Of a stretch of DNA of 64,000 nucleotides, positions 27,475-35,424 are shown piece after piece. The DNA is taken from the NCBI RefSeq assembly GCF_001552215.1, contig NZ_BCQT01000006.1, positions 558,001 through 622,000 of the forward strand, read 5' to 3'. The stretch is from Actinomadura macra NBRC 14102 (GTDB taxonomy: Bacteria; Actinomycetota; Actinomycetes; Streptosporangiales; Streptosporangiaceae). The notes below the pieces were generated by a model. The model was not told the DNA's origin. It worked only from the letters and a program-made list of their open reading frames with translations, and did no database searches. The translations under genes were made by a program, and so were the position numbers. How positions within the stretch are numbered: the first letter of the stretch is position 1; each line of letters opens with the position of its first letter.

Positions 27475-28297
27475 CGCCGACGACGGCGTCGTAGACGACC
27501 CGTTTCGGCAGGCCGTTCTCCTTGGCGATCTCCTGGATCGCCTGTTTCCGGGGAGTTCCCGCGTCCTCCCGGACGGCCACGGCGGCGGCCAGGTCGGACG
27601 GCTCGGACAGCCCCTCGGGCTCGGGCGCGCCGCCGACCACCACGGTGATCTCGCCGCGCACCCCGTCCCGCGCCCACGTCGCGAGATCACCGAGCGGGCC
27701 CCGGCGGACCTCCTCGTAGGTCTTGGTCAGCTCCCGGCAGACCGCGGCCGGACGACCGGCGCCGAACGCGCCGGTCATGGCGACGAGGGTCGCCTCCAGC
27801 CGGTGCGGCGCCTCGAAGAACACCATCGTGCGGGGCTCGCGGGCCAGCGCCTCCAGCCGCCGGGTACGCTCCCCCGGCTTGCGCGGCGGGAAGCCCTCGA
27901 AGCAGAACCGGTCGGTGGGCAGGCCCGACACCACCAGCGCGGTGGTGACGGCGGACGGTCCGGGCAGGACCGAGACCGGCACCCCCTCCTCGACGGCCGC
28001 GCGGACGAGCCGGTACCCCGGATCGGACACGCCCGGCATGCCCGCGTCGGTGATCACCAGGACGTCCCGTCCGGCCAGCAGGTCCGCCAGCAGCTCGGTC
28101 GCGCGGGCCCGCTCGTTCTGGTCGTAGTACGACACCACCCGCGCGGACAGCTCCACCCCCAGGTCGCCCGCCAGCCGCCGCAGGCGCCGGGTGTCCTCGG
28201 CGGCGATCACCGGTGCGGCCGCGAGCGCCGCCCGGAGCCGCTCCGACGCGTCCTCGGGCCGTCCGATCGGCGCCGCCCCCAGCAGCAAGGTCCCCAT
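27464..28297 (-). CDS. rsmI: 16S rRNA (cytidine1402-2'-O)-methyltransferase
   Basis: RsmI 2'-O-methylates C1402 in the decoding centre of 16S rRNA. The 277-residue product begins MGTLLLGAAPIGRPEDASER and has the family motifs VIAAEDTRRLRRLAGDL, VVSYYDQNERAR, VLVITDAGMPGVSDPGYRLV (SAM-binding), VLPGPSAVTTALVVSGLPTD, FEGFPPRKPGERTRRLE and CRELTKTYEEVRRG. The ATG at 28297 is preferred over a GTG one codon upstream. It is divergent from pmt with 68 bases between, the same arrangement as Rv1003/Rv1002c in M. tuberculosis. Confidence 0.95.
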   Translation of the reverse strand: MGTLLLGAAPIGRPEDASERLRAALAAAPVIAAEDTRRLRRLAGDLGVELSARVVSYYDQNERARATELLADLLAGRDVLVITDAGMPGVSDPGYRLVRAAVEEGVPVSVLPGPSAVTTALVVSGLPTDRFCFEGFPPRKPGERTRRLEALAREPRTMVFFEAPHRLEATLVAMTGAFGAGRPAAVCRELTKTYEEVRRGPLGDLATWARDGVRGEITVVVGGAPEPEGLSEPSDLAAAVAVREDAGTPRKQAIQEIAKENGLPKRVVYDAVVGARK

Positions 28298-28365
28298 CAC
28301 GCCGTCATTGTCCCATCCGTGCCCGTTCCCGGCGTGCCCCGCGAGAGCACCCCTACGATTGCAGG

Positions 28366-30057
28366 ATGGCGACGACGGATCTGGCGACCGCGCCGACACC
28401 CGGCCTGCGGCGGCGGACGCCCACCCTCCGCGAGTGGCTCGCGCCGGCGATCCCCGGCAGCGCGCTGCTCGGCTGGCTGGGGCCTCTGCTGGTCACGGCG
28501 CTCGCGGGGTATCTGCGGTTCTACCGGCTTGGCACGCCCAAGGCGGTGGTCTTCGACGAGACCTACTACGCCAAGGACGCGCTGGCGCTGTGGAAGTTCG
28601 GCTGGGAACACAACACGGCCGATAACGCCGACAAGATGCTCATCGCCGACAAGAACGCGAACATCTGGACGGACGGGCCGTCCTTCGTGGCGCATCCGCC
28701 GATGGGCAAATGGATGATCGCGATCGGCGAGTGGATGTTCGGCGCCACACCGTTCGGATGGCGGTTCGTCCCCGCGCTGGTCGGGACGTTGTCGGTACTG
28801 ATCCTGTGCCGGGTCGCGCGCCGGATGACCGGCTCGACGCTGCTCGGCTGCGCCGCCGGGCTGCTGCTGGCGCTGGACGGCCTCCAGTTCGTCACCAGCC
28901 GTGCCGCGCTCCTCGACATCTTCGTGATGTTCTGGGTCCTCGCCGGGTTCGCCTGCCTGGTGAACGACCGGGACCGCTCCCGCCGGATCCTCGCCGAGAA
29001 GATCGAGGCCGGGCACACCTCCGGCTACGGGCCGTTCCTGGCGCACGGCTGGCGGTACGGGGCCGGGGTCTGCCTCGGCCTCGCCTGCGCCACCAAGTGG
29101 ACGGGCCTGTTCTACATCGCCGCGTTCGGCCTCATGGTCGTGCTGTGGGACTACGGCGCCCGCCGCGCCGCCGCCGTCCGGCAGCCGCTGACCGGCACCC
29201 TGCTGTTCGAGGCCGGGCCCGCGTTCGTCCAGCTCGTCGTGGTGGCGCTCGGCGTCTACCTCGCGTCCTGGTGGGGGTGGATCTTCAGGCCCGGCGGGTG
29301 GGGGCGCGGCGAGGCGTCCGGGAATCTCCTGTGGCGTCCGTTCGAGGCGATGCCGAAGCTGTGGCATTACCACAAGGAGATGCTGCACTTCCACACCGGT
29401 TTGGACGCCAAGCACCCGTACCAGTCGTGGCCGTGGGACTGGCCGATCCTGCGCCGCCCGGTCGCGTTCTTCTACACCGAGCCGAAGGGCGGCTGCGGCG
29501 CGGCGCGCTGCTCCCGCGAGATCCTCGGCATCGGCACGCCCGCGCTGTGGTGGGGGGCGCTCATCGCCCTCGTCGGTGTGCTGTTCATCTGGCTGGTCCT
29601 GCGCGACTGGCGGGCCGGCGCGGTCGTGCTCGGGTTCCTCGCGGGCTGGCTGACGTGGTTCCCCTCGGCGTTCGCCGACCGCACGATGTTCCTGTTCTAC
29701 GCGACGCCGATGATCCCGTTCATGGTGCTGGCGGTCGTCCTGGTGATCGGCTACCTGGTCGGGCCCGCGCCTACCGCGGCGGTGGGCGCGCACGCCCCGT
29801 CCATCCCCCGCGTGGCACCGGCCGACGACGGGTACGGTCACGCCTTCGACGAGTACGGGCCGGACGCCGGCGCGTCGGCGGTCCGTCCTCCGCCACCGCC
29901 CGCCGCGGGGGTGCGCCGCGTCGCCGGCGCCGCCGCCGCGGGGGCGTTCCTGCTGGTGGTCCTGGCGAACTTCGCCTACTTCTATCCGATCCTGGCCGCC
30001 CAGACCCTCCCGTACGACGACTGGCACGCCAGGATCTGGTTCGGCACCTGGATCTGA
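28366..30057 (+). CDS. pmt: Dolichyl/polyprenyl-phosphate-mannose--protein O-mannosyltransferase
   Basis: Integral membrane enzyme that transfers mannose from polyprenyl-phosphate-mannose to Ser/Thr of exported proteins. The 563-residue product has the Pmt signature in its first outer loop, VFDETYYAKDALALWKFGWE, with the catalytic Asp-Glu pair, then FVAHPPMGKWMIAIGEWMFG, GLQFVTSRAALLDIFVMFWV and a POMT-type C-terminal half with HFHTGLDAKHPYQSWPWDWP. About eleven hydrophobic segments are visible; a 50-residue Ala/Pro-rich cytoplasmic loop precedes the last one. The ATG at 28366 is preceded by GCAGG. It is paired divergently with rsmI as in mycobacteria and ends 22 bases from a convergent MFS gene. 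Confidence 0.94.
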   Translation: MATTDLATAPTPGLRRRTPTLREWLAPAIPGSALLGWLGPLLVTALAGYLRFYRLGTPKAVVFDETYYAKDALALWKFGWEHNTADNADKMLIADKNANIWTDGPSFVAHPPMGKWMIAIGEWMFGATPFGWRFVPALVGTLSVLILCRVARRMTGSTLLGCAAGLLLALDGLQFVTSRAALLDIFVMFWVLAGFACLVNDRDRSRRILAEKIEAGHTSGYGPFLAHGWRYGAGVCLGLACATKWTGLFYIAAFGLMVVLWDYGARRAAAVRQPLTGTLLFEAGPAFVQLVVVALGVYLASWWGWIFRPGGWGRGEASGNLLWRPFEAMPKLWHYHKEMLHFHTGLDAKHPYQSWPWDWPILRRPVAFFYTEPKGGCGAARCSREILGIGTPALWWGALIALVGVLFIWLVLRDWRAGAVVLGFLAGWLTWFPSAFADRTMFLFYATPMIPFMVLAVVLVIGYLVGPAPTAAVGAHAPSIPRVAPADDGYGHAFDEYGPDAGASAVRPPPPPAAGVRRVAGAAAAGAFLLVVLANFAYFYPILAAQTLPYDDWHARIWFGTWI

Positions 30058-30079
30058 GGCCCCGTCGTCGTCCGCGGGC

Positions 30080-31300
30080 TCAGGCGGGCGAGCCGGGGCT
30101 GAGGCGGACCCGGCCGGCCGGGCCGGGGTCCGGGACGGGACGGAGGGCGCGGGCGCCCGCCAGACAGAGCAGGAGGGCCAGGACGCCGCCGGCCCCGGCG
30201 CCGGCGAAGGCGCCGGGCACGCCCGCGAGGTCCTGGCCGAGGCCGGATACCGCGGAGCCGAGCGAGCCGCCGGCGCCGACCGCGGCGACCACCCAGGCGA
30301 ACGCCTCGGTGACGGTGCCGCTCGGGGCGAGCCGGTCGACGAGGGTGAAGCTACAGGCCAGCACCGGCGCGAGGAACACGCCGCTGACGAAGGCGAGCAC
30401 CGACATGGCCGCCAGGCCCGGCGCGAAGACGAGCGGGACGTACCCGGCCGCGAGCGCGGCGAGCAGCCAGGGCAGCCGGCGGTGCGGCTCCCCGGTCCAG
30501 GGCCGGGCGCCGTAGGCGATCCCGCCGGCGAGGGCACCGCCGGACATGGCGGCCAGCAGCAGCCCGGACGCGATGCCGGAGTCGAGCCGCTCGGCGTAGG
30601 CGACGACGGCCACCGCGTACACGCCGAGCGCGATCCCGGCGCAGGCGAGGGAGGCGAGCAGGACGCGCAGGCCCGGGGAGCGCAGCGGCCCGGCCCAGTC
30701 GGAGGCGCGCGGCTCGCTCCGCCACCGCCGCGAGGGCTCCGACAGCGCGACGACCAGCGTCCCGGCGACCCCGAGCAGGCCGGTGAGCAGCAGTGCCGTC
30801 TCGGTGTTGACCGCCGCGGCGGCGACCACGAGCAGCGGGCCGACCGTGAACAGGATCTCCTGCGCGGCCGCGTCGAGCGCGTACGCGGCGTCCACCTGCG
30901 CGGGGCCGTCCAGGACGTCCGGCCAGAGCGCGCGGAGCCCGGCCTCCAGTGGCGGGGAGGCGAACCCGGCGAGCAGCACCGCGCCGACGGACAGCGGCAG
31001 CGGGTCCGCGCCGACGGCGGCGAGCGCCGTGAACCCGACCGCGGCGGCGAGGGCGGAGGGCAGCAGGACACGTTTCTGCCCGTACCGGTCCATGGCCCGG
31101 CCGAGGACGGGCTGGCCGGCGGCCATCGACAGGCCGAGCAGCGCGGCGAGGGTGCCGGCCAGCGGGTAGCCGCCGCCGTCGGCCCGCACGTGCAGGACGA
31201 CGGCGAGCATGCCCATGCCGTTCGGCAGGCGGCCGAACAGGGTGCCGCCGAGAAGCCTTAACGCGTACGGCCGTCGCAGGAACTCGACATAGGCGCGCAT
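30080..31300 (-). CDS. MFS transporter
   Basis: The 406-residue product has about twelve hydrophobic segments and the MFS motif A region GRAMDRYGQKRVLLPSALAA (about 67-86) after the second segment. A second half-repeat is visible from residue 210. It resembles small efflux-type MFS proteins; the substrate is unknown. It is divergent from a LacI-type regulator across a 132-base gap that carries two matched GTCATACGTA sites, so control by that regulator is likely, which would be unusual for an efflux protein and hints at a sugar or glycoside substrate. Confidence 0.88.
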   Translation of the reverse strand: MRAYVEFLRRPYALRLLGGTLFGRLPNGMGMLAVVLHVRADGGGYPLAGTLAALLGLSMAAGQPVLGRAMDRYGQKRVLLPSALAAAVGFTALAAVGADPLPLSVGAVLLAGFASPPLEAGLRALWPDVLDGPAQVDAAYALDAAAQEILFTVGPLLVVAAAAVNTETALLLTGLLGVAGTLVVALSEPSRRWRSEPRASDWAGPLRSPGLRVLLASLACAGIALGVYAVAVVAYAERLDSGIASGLLLAAMSGGALAGGIAYGARPWTGEPHRRLPWLLAALAAGYVPLVFAPGLAAMSVLAFVSGVFLAPVLACSFTLVDRLAPSGTVTEAFAWVVAAVGAGGSLGSAVSGLGQDLAGVPGAFAGAGAGGVLALLLCLAGARALRPVPDPGPAGRVRLSPGSPA

Positions 31301-31338
31301 TCGCCCCCCAGAAGGTCACAGGTGCGGTCACCCGGGTA

Positions 31339-31370
31339 GTCATACGTATTACTCGTCCGCGTCATACGTA
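31339..31370. promoter_or_regulatory. Twin LacI-type sites between the MFS and lacI genes
   Basis: GTCATACGTA occurs at 31339-31348 and 31361-31370, 22 bases (two helical turns) apart. The first is the core of a near-palindrome AGTCATACGTATTACT (14 of 16 symmetric positions), and the second reads GTCATACGTACCAC. Both centre on TACGTA. They lie between the divergent starts, 39 bases from the MFS start and 63 from the regulator start. Confidence 0.68.
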
Positions 31371-31432
31371 CCACCCAAGGGCCTTCCGGCTCTAGTCTGT
31401 TTTCCGTTCCGTCCTACCGCGGGGAGGCGCAG

Positions 31433-32449
31433 GTGCCGGCGATGAGCCGTCCCACCAGCAAGGACGTGGCCCACGAGGCCGGGGTCTCGCAGTCCACGGT
31501 CTCGCTCGTGCTGGGCGGGAAGTGGACGGGCCGGGTGTCCCCCGCGACCGCGCGGAGCGTGCACGAGGCCGCCGAGCGGCTCGGCTACCGGCCGAACCAG
31601 GCGGCGCGGAACCTGCGCCTCGGCACCACGCGCACCGTCCTGCTCATGGTGCCGACCCTGACCGCGCCGTTCTTCGGCCCCGTCTACACCGGCGCGGTCC
31701 GCGTCGCGGCCCGGCACGGCTTCGGCGTCGTCGCCTACGTGTGGCCGGACGACGCGGGTCCGGCCGACAGCCCGTTCGCGGCCCCCCGCGAGGCGATCGA
31801 CGGGATCCTCGCCTCGTCGATGGCGGTCGACGCGCTCGCCGAGTTCCGCGGCACGCCCGCGGTGATGCTCGACAGCGACCCGTCCGGCACCGTCCCGACG
31901 GTGGGGTTCGGGGTCGCCGACGGGATGCGGGCCATCGTCGCGCACCTGGCCGGACTCGGCCACCACCGCATCGGGCACGTCGCGGCGGCCGTCGACCAGT
32001 GGACGTTCCGCGCCCGCGCCCACGCGCTGGCCACCGAGGTCGGCGCGCTGCCCGGCGGCGCGCTGTCCCGAACAACCAGCGCGATCGAGGTCACCTCGGC
32101 CAAGGCCGCGGCGACGCGCCTGCTGACGCGTCCCGACCCGCCGACCGCCCTGGTCTGCGACGACGACCTGATCGCCGCGGGGGCCTACAAGGCGGCGCGC
32201 ACACTCGGCCTGGACGTGCCGTCCGATGTGTCGGTCACCGGTTTCGACGACGTCCTGCTGGCGACCGCGCTGGAGCCCGAGCTCACCACCGTGGCCCTCC
32301 CCGCGGAGGAGATGGGGGCCCAGGGCATGCAGACGCTCCTGGAGTTGCTGGACGGCCGGCGCCCGCCCCGCCGCGTTCTCCCCGGCGTCCTGAAGGTCCG
32401 GGGCTCCACGGCCCCTTCCCCGCCTCCCCGGAGAGCCGCGCGGCGCTGA
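31433..32449 (+). CDS. LacI-family transcriptional regulator
   Basis: The 338-residue product has the LacI helix-turn-helix and hinge: SKDVAHEAGVSQSTVSLVLG (about 9-28), then ERLGYRPNQAARNLR, followed by a periplasmic-binding-protein-like effector domain with VLLMVPTLTAPFFGPVYTGA, ALVCDDDLIAAGAYKAA and the typical late motif SVTGFDDVLLATALEPELTT. The GTG at 31433 has GGGGAGG five bases upstream; an ATG three codons later is possible. It likely represses the divergent MFS gene through the twin TACGTA sites; the ligand is probably a carbohydrate by family, not shown. Confidence 0.92.
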   Translation: MPAMSRPTSKDVAHEAGVSQSTVSLVLGGKWTGRVSPATARSVHEAAERLGYRPNQAARNLRLGTTRTVLLMVPTLTAPFFGPVYTGAVRVAARHGFGVVAYVWPDDAGPADSPFAAPREAIDGILASSMAVDALAEFRGTPAVMLDSDPSGTVPTVGFGVADGMRAIVAHLAGLGHHRIGHVAAAVDQWTFRARAHALATEVGALPGGALSRTTSAIEVTSAKAAATRLLTRPDPPTALVCDDDLIAAGAYKAARTLGLDVPSDVSVTGFDDVLLATALEPELTTVALPAEEMGAQGMQTLLELLDGRRPPRRVLPGVLKVRGSTAPSPPPRRAARR

Positions 32450-32553
32450 GCCGCCGCGCGTGTCTGCGAGACTCGGCGGGTCGCGGTGGCGCCCGCCAGG
32501 ACGACGGGCCCGCCGCGGGTCAAGGAAACGAGTAGCGCGGGTATAGGGGGCGC

Positions 32554-33582
32554 ATGGCAACGCATCCGTCGGAGACCGACGTCGACCGGCACCCCGGAAA
32601 CCGGATCGGCAGCGCACCGCCCCGGACGCGGGCGTGGCGGGACGGGAGGATCGAGGCGGAGGGGTTCCCGGTCGCCGAGGTCAGCGACCATCTGGAGCGT
32701 CCCGGCGTGGTGGTGTGGCTCGACCTGTGCGCCCCGGACCATGACGACCTGCGGGTCATCAGCGAGGAACTGGGGCTCGACCATGTCGCCGTCGAGGACG
32801 CCGTGTCCCGGCACGAGCGGGCGAAGATCGACCGGTACGACCGGTACGCGTTCCTCAACGTCTATGTCCCGCGCGTGAACGACGGCGACCTCGTCCTGCA
32901 CGAGGTGTCGGCGTTCCTGACGGACCAGGCGCTCGTCACCGTGCGGCAGGACGCCGAGTTCGACGTGGACGAGCTCATCCACAGGTGGGACGCGAGCCCG
33001 GGCGTCGACGGCACCAGCGCCGGGCTCCTCCTCTACGGGCTCCTCGACCTGGTGGTGGATCTCCAGCTCGACGCCGCCCAGGCGCTGGACGACGAGGCCG
33101 ACGAGGTGGAGGCCCTGGTCTTCGACGACACGTTCCCGGTCAAGGAGATCCAGCGGCGCAGCTTCCAGCTGCGCAAGAACCTCGTCGCGCTGCGGCGGGT
33201 GGCGCTGCCGATGCGGGAGGTCGTGAACACGCTGCTGCGCCGGGACCTGCGGCTCGTCCCTCCGGCGCTGGTGCCCTACTTCCAGGACGTCTACGACCAC
33301 ACGCTGCGCGTGGGCGAGTGGACGGACGGGCTGCGCGACCTGGTCGCCAACCTGCTGGACACGCGGCTGGCGCTGCAGGGCAACCGGATGAACGAGGTGA
33401 TGAAGAAGGTCACGAGCTGGGCGGCGATCATCGCCGTGCCGACAGCCGTGACCGGATTCTACGGACAGAACGTCCCCTATCCCGGTTTCTCGCAGCATGA
33501 CGGGTTCATCGCCAGCACCATCGTCATCATCGTCTGCAGTGTCGGCCTCTACGTGATCTTCAAGTGGCGCGACTGGCTGTGA
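32554..33582 (+). CDS. corA: CorA-family magnesium/divalent metal transporter
   Basis: The 342-residue product has the large cytoplasmic N-terminal domain of CorA (WLDLCAPDHDDLRVISEELG and HERAKIDRYDRYAFLNVYVP), the long stalk helix region (about 170-280) and two C-terminal membrane segments. The pore-mouth motif after the first segment reads YGQNVPYPG, a GxN triad (Gly-Gln-Asn) in place of the classical Gly-Met-Asn. It ends in a basic WRDWL. Cytoplasmic-membrane channel, probably for Mg2+; the Gln variant may alter selectivity. It is convergent with the PBP gene. Confidence 0.9.
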   Translation: MATHPSETDVDRHPGNRIGSAPPRTRAWRDGRIEAEGFPVAEVSDHLERPGVVVWLDLCAPDHDDLRVISEELGLDHVAVEDAVSRHERAKIDRYDRYAFLNVYVPRVNDGDLVLHEVSAFLTDQALVTVRQDAEFDVDELIHRWDASPGVDGTSAGLLLYGLLDLVVDLQLDAAQALDDEADEVEALVFDDTFPVKEIQRRSFQLRKNLVALRRVALPMREVVNTLLRRDLRLVPPALVPYFQDVYDHTLRVGEWTDGLRDLVANLLDTRLALQGNRMNEVMKKVTSWAAIIAVPTAVTGFYGQNVPYPGFSQHDGFIASTIVIIVCSVGLYVIFKWRDWL

Positions 33583-33584
33583 CG

Positions 33585-33641
33585 CCCGCCCTCACACACC
33601 CGCCCCTCACACACACCCGCCCCTCACACACCCGCCCCTCG
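33585..33641. repeat. CACACACCCGCCCCT tandem repeat at the PBP 3' end
   Basis: Between CorA and the PBP gene the sequence is made of three to four units of about 15-17 bases (CCCGCCCCTCACACA-like), including one with an extra CA. The PBP stop codon at 33624 lies inside the array. With a 15-base basic unit, slippage could lengthen or shorten the PBP C-terminus in frame. Confidence 0.7.
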
Positions 33642-35291
33642 GACACCCCGCAGGAAGGACGCGGCGATGGGCGCGGCGGCCTCGGCGCCGGTGCCGCCGC
33701 CCTCGACGATGACCGCGAACGCGAGGTCGCCCCGGTAGCCGATGAACCAGGCGTGGGTGGGCGGATTGTCGCCCGCACCGAACTCGGCGGTGCCGGTCTT
33801 GCCCGCCGTCCCGGACGGGAAGCCGACGCCGGCCGCGGTGCCCTCGCTGACGACGGCGGGCATCAGCGCATGCAGAGCGGCCTTGACGGCGGGCTCCAGC
33901 CGGTGCGGCGGCTCGGGGGCGCGTCCTCCGGCGTCGGCGGCGCTGGCGGCGAGCGTGGCGTCCACCAGGCGGGGCGACCGCCAGGTGCCGTTCGCGGCCG
34001 CCGCGGCGACGCTCGCCATGTTCAGGGGGCTGGTGAGCACCTGCCCTTGCCCGAACGACGCGGCCGCGAAGGCGGTCTCGTCCTTGGTGACCGGGAACGC
34101 GGCGCGGACGGCGGGGAGCCCGGCGATGATCGGCGCGTTGAAGCCGAACTGCGACGCGACCTGCGCGAGCCGCTTCTCGCCCAGCTTGTCCACGGCGAGC
34201 CGCGCGAACGTGGTGTTGCACGAGTGCGCGAACGCCTCCCGGAGCGGGACGGTCCCGAAGTCCTCGTGGTGGTAGTTGTGGAATGAGCGGCCCCCGACGG
34301 TGGTGGTGGCGGGGCACCCGACCGGCGTCCGCGCGTCCATGCCGCCCGCGACCAGCGCGGCGGCCGTGACGACCTTGAACGTCGAGCCGGGCGGGTACTG
34401 GCCCATCAGCGCCCGGTTGTAGCCGCCGGGCTTGTTGGCGACCGCGAGGATCTCCCCGGTGGACGGGCGGAGCGCGACCAGCGACGCGGGCTTGGTGACG
34501 CCGGACAGGGCCTTCCCCGCCGCCTTCTGCACCTTCGGGGCCAAAGTCGTCCTGAGGGGCTCGCCGTCCGTGCCGCCGAACCGTTGGAGGGTCTTCACCG
34601 GCGTGCCGTCCGCGCCGACGATCTGCACGGCGAGCGCGGGCGTTCCGGCGAGGCGCCGCTCGTACTGCTTCTGGAGGCCGTCCGCGCCGACCGTGTCACC
34701 CGTCCGGTACGGGGCGCCGAGCTTCCTGGCCGCCTCGGCGGACGCGGCGCCGAGTGGCCCGGTCAACTGCTGGACGGACCCGGACGGCGAACCACCCAGA
34801 TCACTCCCGTCCGCCGCCGTGACGCCTGCCCGCGACGGCCACGCCCGGGACGCACGCAGGCGCTGGCCCTCCGCGAGGGTCGGGTACATGACCTGCGGCG
34901 ACCAGCGGACGCGCCATTTCCCGTCGCGCTCGGTCAGCGGCAGCGATCCGCTGTACTTCCACGGCCGGTCGCCGGCGAGGGTCAACTCGGCGCTGTAGGA
35001 GCCACCCGCCGTCCCGTCCTTGGGACGCCCCACCGAGGCGACCGTGTACCGCTGCCGGGTGACGCCGAGGTCGTCGCGCATCCGGGTGAACCGCTGCTCG
35101 AAGTCGGCGGGCGGACGGTCGGTCAGCGCGCGCATCGCGGCGAGATCACCGCCGCTCCAGGCGGCGAGGTAGCGTCTGGCGGCGTCGCCGGGGCCCTCTC
35201 CGTCCCGCATGAACCACACCGCCCCCACGAGCACGGCCACCGCCGCGGCGGTGCTCGTCAGGACGAGGACCACGCGCGATCGGCGCATCAT
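33624..35291 (-). CDS. Penicillin-binding protein, transpeptidase with NTF2-like N-terminal domain
   Basis: Membrane-anchored peptidoglycan DD-transpeptidase. The 555-residue product has one N-terminal membrane segment (about 5-27), an NTF2-like/MecA-N-type domain (DAARRYLAAWSGGDLAAMRA, about 35-150), a PBP dimerisation region and the transpeptidase domain: SxxK as STFK in QYPPGSTFKVV, SxN as SCN in AHSCNTTF and KTG in GTAGKTGTAEF. The ATG at 35291 has GGAGGG six bases upstream. It resembles class B PBPs such as PbpA/PBP2a-like proteins, which often have low beta-lactam affinity. It is divergent from a LysR/beta-lactamase pair. Confidence 0.9.
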   Translation of the reverse strand: MMRRSRVVLVLTSTAAAVAVLVGAVWFMRDGEGPGDAARRYLAAWSGGDLAAMRALTDRPPADFEQRFTRMRDDLGVTRQRYTVASVGRPKDGTAGGSYSAELTLAGDRPWKYSGSLPLTERDGKWRVRWSPQVMYPTLAEGQRLRASRAWPSRAGVTAADGSDLGGSPSGSVQQLTGPLGAASAEAARKLGAPYRTGDTVGADGLQKQYERRLAGTPALAVQIVGADGTPVKTLQRFGGTDGEPLRTTLAPKVQKAAGKALSGVTKPASLVALRPSTGEILAVANKPGGYNRALMGQYPPGSTFKVVTAAALVAGGMDARTPVGCPATTTVGGRSFHNYHHEDFGTVPLREAFAHSCNTTFARLAVDKLGEKRLAQVASQFGFNAPIIAGLPAVRAAFPVTKDETAFAAASFGQGQVLTSPLNMASVAAAAANGTWRSPRLVDATLAASAADAGGRAPEPPHRLEPAVKAALHALMPAVVSEGTAAGVGFPSGTAGKTGTAEFGAGDNPPTHAWFIGYRGDLAFAVIVEGGGTGAEAAAPIAASFLRGVRGAGV

Positions 35292-35378
35292 CGGACTCCC
35301 TCCGTCATGGGCCCGCTGGGGCCCGCCCTTCTGGCAACGCCCCACAGAAGACCAGCTGACCAGCGAAAAGTCCAAGAT

Positions 35379-35403
35379 TGATATCGGATCCACAGTGATA
35401 TCG
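35379..35403. promoter_or_regulatory. TGATATCG direct repeats between PBP and lysR
   Basis: TGATATCG occurs at 35379-35386 and 35396-35403, 17 bases apart, and a further inverted half, GGTATC, follows at 35409-35414. The site lies 22 bases before the LysR start and about 90 before the PBP start, as expected for a LysR site controlling itself and a divergent target. The segment is strikingly AT-rich compared with its surroundings. Confidence 0.5.
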
Positions 35404-35424
35404 AAATGGGTATCATTGCTGCTC

